Shown here: positions 50,499-59,675 of the stretch, in pieces | How positions within the stretch are numbered: the stretch's first letter is position 1 | Layout: each line of letters begins with the position of its first letter | DNA from: Halobacillus kuroshimensis DSM 18393 | Lineage (GTDB): Bacteria > Bacillota > Bacilli > Bacillales > Halobacillaceae | Assembly (NCBI RefSeq): GCF_000425705.1 | Contig: NZ_AUDY01000013.1 | Location: 62,001 to 126,000, forward strand | Reading direction: 5' to 3' | Length of the DNA stretch: 64,000 bases | Made by a program: the position numbers and the translations under genes | Notes under the pieces: model-generated | What the model saw: only the letters and a program-made list of their open reading frames with translations | The model's database searches: none | What the model was told of the DNA's origin: nothing

Positions 50499-50966
50499 TC
50501 AAAGGTTATGTTCTTTTTTTACAGCCGCCAGCAGTTCAGCACACCCCTGCTGGACAAGCTCATAAACGTAATCAAAATTCCCTGTGTAATAGGGATCGGG
50601 CACTTCATCCACATCCAGCTGCGGAAGATAGTCCATCAGTTTGGTTATGGTCACACCATCTTTCTGCCGGATGCTGTAAAGATCCCGGATATTCTTCTCG
50701 TCCATGGCCACAAGGTAATCAAACTCATCCCAGTCCGTTCCCTTGACCTGACGAGCGGTCATGCCTTCATAGGAGACATTATTCTTATCTAAAATGTCCT
50801 GTGTTCCCTCATGAGGCTGTGACCCCGTATGCCAATGACCGGTCCCGGCAGAATCCACAGTTATCTGACTGCTCAGGTTCTCTTTTTCCACAAGGTTCCT
50901 GAAGACCGCTTCAGCCATCGGAGACCTGCAGATGTTGCCGAGACAAACAAATAAAACTCGTATCAT
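50499..50966 (-). CDS. yfkJ: Low-molecular-weight protein tyrosine phosphatase
   Basis: 155-aa phosphatase with the P-loop VCLGNICRSPMAEAV (catalytic Cys about 8, Arg 14) and the general-acid loop EVPDPYYTGNFDYVYEL. Operon order with YtxH and YihY proteins matches yfkJ-yfkI-yfkH of B. subtilis, so the YfkJ identity is preferred over YwlE. Confidence 0.88.
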   Translation of the reverse strand: MIRVLFVCLGNICRSPMAEAVFRNLVEKENLSSQITVDSAGTGHWHTGSQPHEGTQDILDKNNVSYEGMTARQVKGTDWDEFDYLVAMDEKNIRDLYSIRQKDGVTITKLMDYLPQLDVDEVPDPYYTGNFDYVYELVQQGCAELLAAVKKEHNL

Positions 50967-51184
50967 GTTGGTTCCTCCATCATAGTATTTCTAACTGTAC
51001 TAATTCTATAAGGTGACACATAATCCTGCCTGGTGCAACTATTCTTCCATTTCATTCCCTTTACGTCTCTCCTCGAACCGCTTTTCGACACCATTTTATA
51101 AAAAGAGGTTGACAGACGCTCAGAATTTTCGGAATATTTTATACATGGAATGTTTTTATTTTTTTATCTTTAAGGGGGATGACA

Positions 51185-52576
51185 ATGGGAGAACAGAGTG
51201 CACTTCATAGTTTTTTAAGTGAACTGAGTGGTCTGGTCTGGGGCCCTGTCCTGCTGATTCTGCTGGTAGGTACAGGGGTTTATTTAACTTTACGACTCGG
51301 TTTTCTCCAGTTCAGAACACTGCCTTATGCACTGAGGCTGGCGTTTAAACCGGACAAAAAGAAAAAGCCGGGAGAAAAAGGGGATATTTCCCACTATCAG
51401 GCTTTAACAACTGCGCTTGCGGCAACCATCGGCACCGGGAACATCGCCGGGGTCGCGACTGCTGTCGTGCTCGGCGGACCTGGAGCCGTTTTCTGGATGT
51501 GGATTACGGCAGTCTTCGGGATGGCGACGAAATACGCAGAAGCCGTCCTTGCCGTTAAATATCGCATTGAAGGAAAAGACGGGCAAATGTCCGGCGGGCC
51601 GATGTATTACCTGTCACGCGGATTGAAAACGAAGTGGCTGGGACAGCCGCTCGGGATATTATTCGCCCTATTCGGTGCCGTAGCCGCATTCGGAATCGGG
51701 AACATGGTACAATCCAACTCCGTCTCTGACGTTGTTGAGGGAACTTTCAACATCTCCCCTTGGGTGACAGGGATTGTGTTGACGCTGCTGGCCGGACTGG
51801 TCCTCCTCGGAGGAATTAAAAGCATCGGACGGGTGACAGCCTTCTTCGTTCCGATTATGGCCATCTTCTATGTGATCGGCGCCTTGATCATTCTTATCCT
51901 TAATGCTGATTTGATTCTGCCTGCCTTCGGTACCATCTTCTCTGACGCTTTCACAGCGAATGCTGTAGGCGGCGGTATTCTGGGAAGCGTGATTCGTTAC
52001 GGGGTCGCCCGTGGGGTTTTCTCCAATGAAGCCGGACTCGGTTCCGCTCCGATTGCAGCAGCGGCTGCAAGAACGGACTATGCCGGACGACAGGCCCTCG
52101 TGTCGATGACCCAGGTCTTTATTGATACCATTATCGTTTGTACAATGACCGGGCTGACCATCGTCATGGCCGGCCAGTATCAGGGCGGCCTTGACGGCGC
52201 TGATCTGACCTCCGCATCCTTTGAGCTTTTCCTAGGTGAATTCGGAGCTTATGTTGTTACCATCGGTTTGATTTTCTTTGCTTTCTCCACGATCGTAGGC
52301 TGGTCCTATTACGGAGAAAAATGCTTCGGTTATTTAACGAATCAGCGCTTCATCGGTTTGTATAAAATTGTATTTGTAGCCTTTGTTCTCGTGGGATCCG
52401 TTTCTCAGCTGAGCACCGTATGGGTTTTCGCTGATGTAATGAACGGATTAATGGCCTTTCCGAACTTGATCGGCCTGCTCCTTTTATCCGGGGTCGTAGC
52501 GGCCGAGACGAACAAGTTCCTGAAAGTAGCCAAACAGGAAAAACAGCAGGAGAAAGAACAACGCCAGGTCGGATAA
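51185..52576 (+). CDS. Sodium:alanine (AGCS) symporter
   Basis: 463-aa Na+-coupled symporter for alanine, glycine or glutamine with about 11 TM helices. Family signatures: GFLQFRTLPYALRLAF, TTALAATIGTGNIAGVATA, the GGPMYYLSRGL loop and GVFSNEAGLGSAPIAAAAA. ATG 51185 has AAGGGGG at 6 nt. A TTGACA at 51109-51114 lies upstream, but no good -10 is at the right distance. Followed by a terminator. Confidence 0.9.
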   Translation: MGEQSALHSFLSELSGLVWGPVLLILLVGTGVYLTLRLGFLQFRTLPYALRLAFKPDKKKKPGEKGDISHYQALTTALAATIGTGNIAGVATAVVLGGPGAVFWMWITAVFGMATKYAEAVLAVKYRIEGKDGQMSGGPMYYLSRGLKTKWLGQPLGILFALFGAVAAFGIGNMVQSNSVSDVVEGTFNISPWVTGIVLTLLAGLVLLGGIKSIGRVTAFFVPIMAIFYVIGALIILILNADLILPAFGTIFSDAFTANAVGGGILGSVIRYGVARGVFSNEAGLGSAPIAAAAARTDYAGRQALVSMTQVFIDTIIVCTMTGLTIVMAGQYQGGLDGADLTSASFELFLGEFGAYVVTIGLIFFAFSTIVGWSYYGEKCFGYLTNQRFIGLYKIVFVAFVLVGSVSQLSTVWVFADVMNGLMAFPNLIGLLLLSGVVAAETNKFLKVAKQEKQQEKEQRQVG

Positions 52577-52615
52577 TGCGGTCTGCGTGCAGTCAATCCT
52601 TTCTCAACAAATTGA

Positions 52616-52646
52616 AACCCGAAGCAGATCCTGCTTCGGGTTGTTT
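52616..52646. terminator. Intrinsic terminator
   Basis: Perfect 12-bp stem AACCCGAAGCAG/CTGCTTCGGGTT between the symporter and the convergent SRAP gene. Confidence 0.87.
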
Positions 52647-53311
52647 TATGTCAGCGGCCGTATGCACGCCTCATCTTCATTTTTGGCTGAATTCACATGT
52701 GTACTGACTTCATACATCGATAAATCATCCATCGTAAGCTGATCCAGGAATTCTTTCGCCTGATGTGCCTCCCACTGCACAGGTGTGATCCAGTCGTCCT
52801 GCTGGTCCTGTGGAAGGATGACCGGCATGCGGTCGTGAACAGGAGCCACGTCCTCATTTGCTTCCTTAGTCAGTATTGTACACGTATATAGAGGTTCACC
52901 GCCGCCTTTCCATTGATCCCATAAGCCGGCAAAAGCAAACAATGTCCTGTCTTCCGGTTGAATCCGAAGCGGCTGCTTCCCACTCCCGGTTTTTTTCCAT
53001 TCATAAAAGCTGTCCGCTGCAATCAAGCATCGCTTCCTGCTCATCAATTTCCGGTAACTCGGCTTCTCATGAGCGGTTTCGCTTCTGGCATTGATCATCT
53101 TATAGCCGATTTTCGGGTCTTTCGACCAGGAAGGGACAAGTCCCCACTTCATGAAACCGGCCCGCTTTTCTCTGCCGTCATGAATCACAGCCAGTACCTG
53201 CTGCCCGGGGGCGATATTGTATCTTGGCTCATAACCATGAATCGGTTGGGAAATGCCGAACTCTCTAAGGATCTCCGCTTCTTCAGCTAAAAGTGTATAC
53301 CTTCCACACAT
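52646..53311 (-). CDS. SRAP-domain protein (YedK/HMCES family)
   Basis: 221-aa protein that in other organisms forms a covalent thiazolidine link to abasic sites in single-stranded DNA through Cys2. Here it starts MCGRYTL with Cys2 in place, and has FKWGLVP-like FMKWGLVPSW, NARSET, the Glu of ADSFYEWKK and VHDRMPVIL (active-site His). The ATG at 53311 with AAGGAGG upstream leaves Cys2 exposed after Met removal, which fixes the start. Role: abasic-site protection (established for family). Confidence 0.9.
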   Translation of the reverse strand: MCGRYTLLAEEAEILREFGISQPIHGYEPRYNIAPGQQVLAVIHDGREKRAGFMKWGLVPSWSKDPKIGYKMINARSETAHEKPSYRKLMSRKRCLIAADSFYEWKKTGSGKQPLRIQPEDRTLFAFAGLWDQWKGGGEPLYTCTILTKEANEDVAPVHDRMPVILPQDQQDDWITPVQWEAHQAKEFLDQLTMDDLSMYEVSTHVNSAKNEDEACIRPLT

Positions 53312-53376
53312 CGGGCATCCTCCTTTTTTCCAGTATAAAGGGTTCCCTGATTTCAGGAAAACCATCGGATCCTCTA

Positions 53377-54036
53377 TTATTTTTCTGCAAGCCCATACAT
53401 GATGAAGGCTATCGTTTGTTCAATCTCCTGATCGTCATCCCACTCCAAATCAGGAGAAAGAATGAATCGTGTAACGAGAAACCCCATCACCGAGGACATA
53501 ATCATTCGTATGATCGTGCCGTTCGGCCTGTCCATCACCTGCCCCGCCTCCTTCAGGCGGTCAAGCGCTGCTTCAAATTTCGGGTACACGTCTTTAACAA
53601 AAACTTCCTGAAACCGTTGCTGAAGTTCTGGATGAAAAGCCATTTCCTGAAGAACAATTCTCAGCAGAGGAGCATTTTCTGCGGCGAAAGCAAACCTGTC
53701 CTTTAAAATCGTCCGCAGCAGATTTTCAAATTCCTCCTGCGGTTCATCAAAAACATTTCTGGTGAACCGTGCAGCAAAAAAAGGAACCATGAACTTCGCC
53801 ATAAACGGGGTGACAATCGAAATCAGCAGTTCTTTTTTCGTTCTATAATGTCTGAAAATGGTTCCTTCAGCAACATTGGCCCGTTGAGCAATTTCACTCG
53901 TTGACGATGAAGCATACCCTTTCTCCGCAAAAATTTCGACAGCCGCCTGAAGAATCTGCGCTTGCTTCGGTGTCAGCTTTTTTTCTTCTCCATCCGCCTG
54001 CTCCAGTTCTTCCATCATATCCTTAAATTCATTCAT
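53377..54036 (-). CDS. TetR/AcrR family regulator of the ABC exporter operon
   Basis: 219-aa regulator with an extended acidic N-terminus (about 1-20) and a helix-turn-helix (SSSTSEIAQRANVAEGTIFRHY, about 44-65). The ligand domain is not recognised. It is the last gene of the unit ATPase-permease-TetR, 32 nt after the permease gene. A palindrome at the promoter of the ATPase gene is its probable operator. Confidence 0.85.
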   Translation of the reverse strand: MNEFKDMMEELEQADGEEKKLTPKQAQILQAAVEIFAEKGYASSSTSEIAQRANVAEGTIFRHYRTKKELLISIVTPFMAKFMVPFFAARFTRNVFDEPQEEFENLLRTILKDRFAFAAENAPLLRIVLQEMAFHPELQQRFQEVFVKDVYPKFEAALDRLKEAGQVMDRPNGTIIRMIMSSVMGFLVTRFILSPDLEWDDDQEIEQTIAFIMYGLAEK

Positions 54037-54067
54037 TGCCTGTCTCCTTCAATTTTATTCCAACGCT

Positions 54068-55078
54068 TTACAGCGGCCTGTGTTTTTTCAGAGCGATGAT
54101 GTTCAGAGCAGTGAAGAGCGCTGTAAACCCAATCAGGATAAAAACCTCCATCTGAAACGATTCCCAGGATGCTCCTCTTAACATAATATCCCTGAGCGCC
54201 TCTGCCCCATAAGTCAACGGCATCAGATTTCCAACCACCTGAACCCATTCTGCCAGTCCCTCGGTCGGAAACAAACCGGAGAAAAAGACCTGGGGAACGA
54301 TAACCAGCGGGATAAACTGAATCATTTGAAATTCGTTACCGGCAAATGCCGATACAAGTGTTCCCAGGCTCAACGCTGTCAAGGCCATCAAAATAGTAAC
54401 AAGAAGGACGTATAAGAAATTCCCCGCCATAAATACATCCAGCACATAAATCGAATAGGCGGCAATGACAACGGATTGTGCAATCGTAAATAAACCAAAT
54501 CCCCCTAAATATCCGAAGACGACCTCACTCCGCCGGATAGGTGACGCCAGCAGACGCTCCAAAGTCCCCTGCGTCCGTTCACGAAGAAAGGAAACTCCAC
54601 CGACGATGAACACAAAGAAGAAAACAAAAAAACCGATCAATGCAGGTCCGACATAATCAAACAGGCCCAATTCAGAAGAGCCGTTCCAATATTCCCATTC
54701 GATCGGAGAGCTCTGCTCTGATAACTGCTTCTGAAGCTTACTCCTGACGGCACCTGAAGTATTTGGGTCACTGCCTTCAAGTGTCAGGACAGGCACACCA
54801 TCCTCCAACTGAAGCATACCGTCGATTTCAGCTCTGTCCAGATCCTCTTCTGCTTCCTGTTCTTCCATGACGGTCACCGTCATCCCCTCTGTTTCTATTG
54901 ATTCAACGAAATGCTCCGGCACGCCGACAGCGGCAATCTCAACTGCTGCTTCGTCTGTATCCAGAACCAGCCACATCAGGGTTAAGACCAGCAGGGGAGC
55001 TGCAATCATCAAAGCGGCACTCCTCTTATCACGCCGGAACTGTCTGAGTATCCGTTTTATAACAGCTGCTGTATTCAT
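54068..55078 (-). CDS. ABC-2 type exporter permease
   Basis: 336-aa permease of the YhgE/CcmB-like ABC-2 group: TM1 (about 20-40), a large extracytoplasmic domain (about 45-165), then five TM segments with the cytoplasmic RERTQGTLERLLASPIRRSEVVFGY motif. Start ATG 55078 overlaps the ATPase stop codon. With the ATPase and TetR it looks like an inducible drug or lipid exporter; substrate unknown. Confidence 0.85.
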   Translation of the reverse strand: MNTAAVIKRILRQFRRDKRSAALMIAAPLLVLTLMWLVLDTDEAAVEIAAVGVPEHFVESIETEGMTVTVMEEQEAEEDLDRAEIDGMLQLEDGVPVLTLEGSDPNTSGAVRSKLQKQLSEQSSPIEWEYWNGSSELGLFDYVGPALIGFFVFFFVFIVGGVSFLRERTQGTLERLLASPIRRSEVVFGYLGGFGLFTIAQSVVIAAYSIYVLDVFMAGNFLYVLLVTILMALTALSLGTLVSAFAGNEFQMIQFIPLVIVPQVFFSGLFPTEGLAEWVQVVGNLMPLTYGAEALRDIMLRGASWESFQMEVFILIGFTALFTALNIIALKKHRPL

Positions 55079-55800
55079 GCCCGGATCCCTCCTCCATAAT
55101 GCAGGAAGACCTCTTCCATGGAGGAAACTTCCAACTTCGATTTCAACCGGAACGGAGTATCCTCCGCCATCATTCTCCCGCCACGCAGCAGGGCAAGACG
55201 TCCGCATTTTTCTGCTTCGTCCATCACATGGGTCGTCACGATGATGGTCACACCGTTGTCTCTCAATCTATTCAACTCATTCCAAATGGACTGCCGGAGA
55301 ACAGGGTCAATGCCGACTGTCGGCTCATCCAAAATGATCAGATCAGGCTCGTGTATGAGAGATGCCGCCAGCGACAGCCTCCTTTTCATCCCCCCGGAGT
55401 ATGTGTGTACAGGTCGGGAGGCATCCACAGTCAAGTTCACCATATCCAGGACGTGCTCCATTCGTAAACGCCGGTCCTTCCTGCTCATCCCGTACAACGA
55501 GGCAAAAAAATCAAGATTCTCCCTCCCTGTTAACTCTGAATAAAGAGCATCCGATTGAGCCATAAATCCAAACTGCTTCATCTGCTTCAGCGCCGGCATT
55601 TTCTCCCCATTCAACTTCACTACGCCTTCGGAAGGACGTAGAAGACCGGTCATCAATTTAACCAGCGTCGTTTTTCCGGATCCTGAAGGACCAAGCAAAC
55701 CATAGATTTCCCCCTTTTCAACGTTCAGATCCACGTCGTGGATCACCTGAAGCTTCCCAAACCAATGTGAAATGCTGTTCATTTCCACGGCAGTCTCCAT
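55075..55800 (-). CDS. ABC exporter ATP-binding protein
   Basis: 241-aa ATPase: Walker A GPSGSGKT (about 37-44), signature YSGGMKRRLSLAASL, Walker B LIILDEPTVGIDP, H-loop TTHVMDEAE. Start ATG 55800 follows AAAGGAG at 10 nt. First gene of a three-gene unit, 4-nt overlap with the permease. Confidence 0.88.
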   Translation of the reverse strand: METAVEMNSISHWFGKLQVIHDVDLNVEKGEIYGLLGPSGSGKTTLVKLMTGLLRPSEGVVKLNGEKMPALKQMKQFGFMAQSDALYSELTGRENLDFFASLYGMSRKDRRLRMEHVLDMVNLTVDASRPVHTYSGGMKRRLSLAASLIHEPDLIILDEPTVGIDPVLRQSIWNELNRLRDNGVTIIVTTHVMDEAEKCGRLALLRGGRMMAEDTPFRLKSKLEVSSMEEVFLHYGGGIRA

Positions 55801-55825
55801 ATGTTTCACGCTCCTTTTTTTAAAG

Positions 55826-55853
55826 AGTGAGTGATTACTCACTTTTATTATAC
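55826..55853 (-). promoter_or_regulatory. TetR-type operator and -10 box
   Basis: Inverted repeat AGTGAGT-GATT-ACTCACT (55826-55843) lies directly downstream of a minus-strand TATAAT (55853-55848), so a bound repressor would cover the transcription start. It precedes the exporter ATPase gene. Regulation by the operon's own TetR is inferred. Confidence 0.68.
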
Positions 55854-55882
55854 ATAATGAAGAAGCTGGAAAGATAGAAGAA

Positions 55883-55912
55883 AAATAAAAAAGCAGCCCT
55901 GAAAACAGGCTG
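55883..55912 (-). terminator. Intrinsic terminator of the DUF1992 operon
   Basis: Stem GCAGCCCTG/CAGGCTGC with a minus-strand T run. Confidence 0.8.
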
Positions 55913-55917
55913 CCTGA

Positions 55918-56289
55918 CTATAAACCGAATTTGTTGTCGATTTTCCGTTGATACTGCTGAAATGCAGAGGATTCACTCCACTTTCGCTTTTCCATGAGAA
56001 TGTCGAACCGGATCTGCTTTTCAGTGATCTTCTTTTTGTAGTGCGCCGATAACTGAGGGTCTTTGATTTCCGCGAGAATATCCTCAAGCTCACTGATTTC
56101 CTTTTTCAGCACCATTTCCTCCGGCAGCATGTTGGCATTCTTTAAGATCCGATAGCTGTTCCTTACTTCCTCCGGAAGGTGAGCGAACTCATCTTTGGGA
56201 AGGGGTTTCCCGCGGCCGGGCAGATGGTCGAAATCTCCATCTTTCAATGCCTGTTTGATTTTTTCTTCAACAAGATGTGCATAATCCAC
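55918..56289 (-). CDS. DUF1992 protein (DnaJ-homologue subfamily C28-like)
   Basis: 123-aa cytosolic, highly charged helical protein with the family block AALKDGDFDHLPGRGKPLP-like sequence (IKQALKDGDFDHLPGRGKPL). Function unknown. GTG 56289 is preferred: AGGGG lies 8 nt upstream, whereas TTG 56295 overlaps the preceding stop. Last gene of a four-gene operon. Confidence 0.8.
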   Translation of the reverse strand: MDYAHLVEEKIKQALKDGDFDHLPGRGKPLPKDEFAHLPEEVRNSYRILKNANMLPEEMVLKKEISELEDILAEIKDPQLSAHYKKKITEKQIRFDILMEKRKWSESSAFQQYQRKIDNKFGL

Positions 56290-56291
56290 CG

Positions 56292-56759
56292 TCAACGCCC
56301 CTGTTCTACTGATTTTTCCGCATAAAGCAGCATCGCATTCATCTCCTGGTCCTCTACCGGCTCGTATTCATAGGTAATCCTCCTCGATTCCTTCGGCTGA
56401 GCAATCTGGGCATAGACTTCACCGGAAAGGGAAAGACCCGCCTCTGCCGCTTCTTCCACAGATTGAGAATAGACGACCGTCTGAATACCGGAAAAATAAA
56501 TGGCAGTCAGACACATCGAACAGGGTTCACCACTGGCATAAAGGACACAATCACTTAAATCAACCGAACCTCTTTGCTGCTGGGCCCGTCTTATTGCCAG
56601 CATTTCAGCATGGCCGCTCACATCAGGATGTTTGTGCAGTTCATTTACACCTTCGGCTATAACCTCCCCGGCAGAAACTAGAACAGCTCCAAAGGGATGA
56701 CCGCCCTCTTCTACATTTTCACAGGCGAGTTCCAGTGCACGTTCGGAAAATGAATTCAT
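56292..56759 (-). CDS. Zinc-dependent nucleoside/guanine deaminase
   Basis: 155-aa CDA-fold deaminase. Zinc site: HAEMLAIRRA (His and catalytic Glu) and GEPCSMCLTAIYFSG (two Cys). Length and C-terminal extension resemble guanine deaminase GuaD (156 aa) more than tRNA adenosine deaminase TadA. Guanine to xanthine is therefore the likeliest reaction, not proven. RBS AGGAG precedes ATG. Member of the YkgJ-MOSC-deaminase-DUF1992 operon. Confidence 0.82.
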   Translation of the reverse strand: MNSFSERALELACENVEEGGHPFGAVLVSAGEVIAEGVNELHKHPDVSGHAEMLAIRRAQQQRGSVDLSDCVLYASGEPCSMCLTAIYFSGIQTVVYSQSVEEAAEAGLSLSGEVYAQIAQPKESRRITYEYEPVEDQEMNAMLLYAEKSVEQGR

Positions 56760-56769
56760 ACAGTTCCTC

Positions 56770-57405
56770 CTAAAGACGTTTTTTCAAAGACTCTTTCAAC
56801 CCTTCTGCAAGAGGTTCAAGATGGATAACCTTTTCTAGAAGCTCTTTGTTATCCCTGTCGTGGTATCGAAGCTGATTCACATCATCCACCGTCACCCCAG
56901 CAGGATGAGCTTCAACCAGGCTGAGGTAATCCCCGGCCTGAACGGTTCCTTCTTTTAACACCCTCAAGTAAAAACCGGTAAACCCTTCTTTCATGACCTG
57001 GGCAGGGAAATCATCAATTCCATGGGTACGGGCAATGATATAACAAGGCTTACGCGGCTCAGAGATCTGAAGGAGAGCTTCCCCCACCTGGAAAATGTCC
57101 CCGATATGAACCTCTTCCTCCGACACGCCTTCCACTGTTATATTTTCACCAAAAGAAGGGAAAGCAAACGACTGACCATAGTGTTCTTCCCAATGCCGGT
57201 AATGCTGGGCAGGATAAAGACAGACCGCCTTATCTCTACCCCCATGATTCTTTTTATCAGCCTGCTCGTCCCCTTCAAAGTTCCAGTACGATAAAAAAGC
57301 TGGTGTGGATACCGGCTTTTTGCGATACGCACTCTCCAATTCACCTTTACTCGTCTCATACGTTTCCGGCCGGCCGACATTTAAAGATAAGAGCTTATAC
57401 TTCAT
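56770..57405 (-). CDS. MOSC-domain protein (YflK/YiiM-like)
   Basis: 211-aa protein with an N-terminal beta-barrel MOSC domain: EGDEQADKKNHGGRDKAVCLYP (DxxxHGGxDKAV block, about 44-65), FGENITVEG and the conserved Cys in EPRKPCYIIA. MOSC proteins handle molybdenum-cofactor sulfur chemistry; YiiM-type members reduce N-hydroxylated bases. ATG 57405 follows AAGGGGAG; the gene overlaps the upstream YkgJ gene by 11 nt. Confidence 0.85.
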   Translation of the reverse strand: MKYKLLSLNVGRPETYETSKGELESAYRKKPVSTPAFLSYWNFEGDEQADKKNHGGRDKAVCLYPAQHYRHWEEHYGQSFAFPSFGENITVEGVSEEEVHIGDIFQVGEALLQISEPRKPCYIIARTHGIDDFPAQVMKEGFTGFYLRVLKEGTVQAGDYLSLVEAHPAGVTVDDVNQLRYHDRDNKELLEKVIHLEPLAEGLKESLKKRL

Positions 57406-58138
57406 AAAACTCCCCTTCCCTGTACTTTTGGATCCACGCCGGCAGGTAATCATACTGCCAGGCATCCATCGGGTAATCAACAAACACATCCTCACCGTTT
57501 TCATAGAGCGCCTGAATCAGTTCATTCATACTGGTGAAATAAAAGGAATACAAGAATTCATAACTGAACGGCTCCTTCGGCATGGCATGATCGGCGCACA
57601 CCTGGGGATCGCTGTAATTCAAGTACGTACGGCAGGGAATCGGACGTACTTCATAGGCCATACAAAGCTGGGTTTCCGGATCGAGCATCGGACAAGGCAG
57701 ATTCAAACGCTTGTAGGCCAGCTTCGTATCCGGATCTTCATAATCCATAGCGAGGGCTTTCTGAAGCTTTTTCTCCTGGGCAGGGAAGTAACTCTCCCAA
57801 TGGTCAAATATCTTCTGTCTGCGCTCAGCAGAAAACTGCTGGATGGAACGGAAAAGCAGCTTCGCTTCCAATTTTGTCAGGACAATTGGAAAATAACAGC
57901 AGAAAGCACATCCCATAAAACAATTCGGTTTCATCGAAGCGAAATCCTCCATGCGCTCAATTTCATGGTCCACTTCAGATAAAAGCCGTTCAAATCCTTC
58001 CAGAATCACAGCCTCTGTATCTTTTTCACTATCAAGCAGATCATCAACAATCTGGTCAAAAAATCCCGGGTCCACTTCATACGATTGGTTGATACGCTCT
58101 GACTTTTTAATAATATCTTCATGTTTCAAAAATCTCAT
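57395..58138 (-). CDS. YkgJ-family cysteine-cluster protein
   Basis: 247-aa protein with a cysteine cluster (NCFMGCAFCCYFP, about 72-84) plus LPCPMLDPETQLCMAYEVRPIPCRTY, expected to bind zinc or an Fe-S cluster. Function unknown. ATG 58138 has GAGGAG 7 nt upstream. First gene of the operon that continues with MOSC, deaminase and DUF1992 genes. Confidence 0.8.
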   Translation of the reverse strand: MRFLKHEDIIKKSERINQSYEVDPGFFDQIVDDLLDSEKDTEAVILEGFERLLSEVDHEIERMEDFASMKPNCFMGCAFCCYFPIVLTKLEAKLLFRSIQQFSAERRQKIFDHWESYFPAQEKKLQKALAMDYEDPDTKLAYKRLNLPCPMLDPETQLCMAYEVRPIPCRTYLNYSDPQVCADHAMPKEPFSYEFLYSFYFTSMNELIQALYENGEDVFVDYPMDAWQYDYLPAWIQKYREGEFYEV

Positions 58139-58222
58139 TTTCAAACTCCTCTATCTATCCATAGTCTTATTATACATGTCACAGAGACTTTCCTACTATA
58201 AGCAGAGTCCACGAATTTCCTG

Positions 58223-58251
58223 TTGTTTAACCCCCATAAAACTCCTATGAT
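58223..58251 (+). promoter_or_regulatory. Promoter of mreBH
   Basis: TTGTTT, 17-nt spacer, TATGAT. The spacer starts with AACCCCC, reminiscent of the -35 core of sigma-I promoters that drive mreBH in B. subtilis, but no convincing sigma-I -10 (CGAA) is at the right distance. Confidence 0.55.
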
Positions 58252-58298
58252 ATGAGAAGACATATAAGAGAATCTGTCATCTTTGGAGGTACGTCTAA

Positions 58299-59306
58299 AT
58301 GTTATCAAATGCTGAAATCGGTATCGACCTCGGTACTGCAAACATACTTATCTATTCCAAGTCTAAAGGAATTCTGCTGAACGAGCCATCTGTCGTTGCT
58401 TACAATACTGAAACCAAGAACGTCGTTGCTGTCGGAAAAGAAGCGAAAGAAATGGTAGGAAAGACCCCTCGGAACATTATTCCTGTCCGCCCGCTTCGTG
58501 ACGGGGTTATTGCCGACTATGACATGACAGCACAAATGTTGAAAGAGCTGTTGAAAAAAGTTTCCAAAAAATCAGGAATATCTATGCGCAAACCAACGGT
58601 CGTTATCTGTACACCATCCGGATCCACGTCTGTGGAGCGCCGCGCGATTCACAATGCTGTCAAAAGCTACGGCGCCAAGCACGTACACCTGATCGAAGAG
58701 CCGATTGCTGCAGCGATCGGCGCAGACCTGCCCGTAGACGAACCGATCGCAAACGTTGTCGTCGATATCGGCGGTGGAACGAGTGAGGTCGCGATTATTT
58801 CCTTCGGCGGCGTCGTTTCCTGCAAATCCATCCGTACAGGTGGAGATGTGATGGATGAGGAAATCATCCAATACGTACGCAAAGCCTACAATGTCCTGAT
58901 CGGTGAACGAACCGCAGAACAGATTAAAATGGAAATCGGCTATGCCTTGATCGATCATCCGGAAGAAACGATGGAAGTACGCGGCCGCGACATGGTCACA
59001 GGGCTGCCGAAAACTATCGAATTGAAATCAACGGAAATCCAGCAGGCTCTGAAGGAATCACTCGATCAGCTTCTGGAAACCATCCGCGCCACCCTGGAAG
59101 AATGCCCGCCGGAATTAAGCGGCGACATTGTCGATCACGGTGTCATCCTTACAGGAGGCGGATCGCTACTGAACGGCATGCAGGAATGGCTGTCCAACGA
59201 AATTTCCGTCCCTGTACACATGGCTCCGAGCCCGCTCGAATCCGTAGCCATAGGAACCGGCCGCTCCCTCAAAATGATCCAGAAACTACAAAAAGCCAGT
59301 AAGTAA
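58299..59306 (+). CDS. mreBH: Rod-shape actin homologue MreBH
   Basis: 335-aa bacterial actin, exactly the length of B. subtilis MreBH, organising peptidoglycan synthesis and lytic enzymes along the side wall. ATPase motifs: [15 protein letters not shown] (phosphate 1), [19 protein letters not shown] (phosphate 2) and [13 protein letters not shown] (adenosine). The start [18 protein letters not shown] and VDEPIANVV favour MreBH over Mbl. RBS TTGGAGG. Not in an mreBCD cluster, also as expected. Confidence 0.9.
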   Translation: MLSNAEIGIDLGTANILIYSKSKGILLNEPSVVAYNTETKNVVAVGKEAKEMVGKTPRNIIPVRPLRDGVIADYDMTAQMLKELLKKVSKKSGISMRKPTVVICTPSGSTSVERRAIHNAVKSYGAKHVHLIEEPIAAAIGADLPVDEPIANVVVDIGGGTSEVAIISFGGVVSCKSIRTGGDVMDEEIIQYVRKAYNVLIGERTAEQIKMEIGYALIDHPEETMEVRGRDMVTGLPKTIELKSTEIQQALKESLDQLLETIRATLEECPPELSGDIVDHGVILTGGGSLLNGMQEWLSNEISVPVHMAPSPLESVAIGTGRSLKMIQKLQKASK

Positions 59307-59445
59307 CCCAGAAATGCGGAAGTGCCCCGATAGTCCCGACAAGCATAAGACAAGCAGCGCAGTGGAGTGACCTTCCTCCACGGAGGTGATTGACTTATGA
59401 CCTCGAGGGACTGGGCACTGCAGCTGGACATCCCAGAAATGCGGA
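59307..59445. mobile_element. MITE-like hairpin element after mreBH
   Basis: A 14-bp direct repeat CCCAGAAATGCGGA (59307-59320 and 59432-59445) brackets about 111 bp whose ends pair as AGTGCCC/GGGCACT (59321-59327, 59413-59419), with further internal pairing (AGTCCC, CATAAG, GTGGAG/CTCCAC). There is no coding capacity. The left repeat starts right after the mreBH stop codon. Confidence 0.6.
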
Positions 59446-59487
59446 GCCATCCCATTCAAAACCCTATATCCCGAGAGCGGGAACCTG

Positions 59488-59525
59488 CCAAGCCTTCCGA
59501 TCAAAACTCGGGAGGCTTGGTTTTT
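59488..59525 (+). terminator. Intrinsic terminator of mreBH
   Basis: 13-bp stem CCAAGCCTTCCGA/TCGGGAGGCTTGG (one wobble) and a T run, now about 180 bp from the mreBH stop because of the inserted element. Confidence 0.85.
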
Positions 59526-59675
59526 ATCCGCGTAATTAAAGGACTCTTCCCCGTTCATGTCGAAATAAGGCCGTAAGGAATATCAGTTTCTTTTCACTTT
59601 CCATGAATTGAAAGGTTTTAAAATTTCCTATAAGGTTAAAAAAGTGGATAGAACATGTGAAAAGGAGACTAACGA

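Noticed and set aside
51109-51140. Promoter at TTGACA upstream of the AGCS symporter
   Set aside because: No acceptable -10 at 16-18 nt; left unannotated.
58223-58260. Sigma-I promoter for mreBH
   Set aside because: An ACCCCC is present but no CGAA -10 at proper spacing; a sigma-A promoter with 17-nt spacer fits better.
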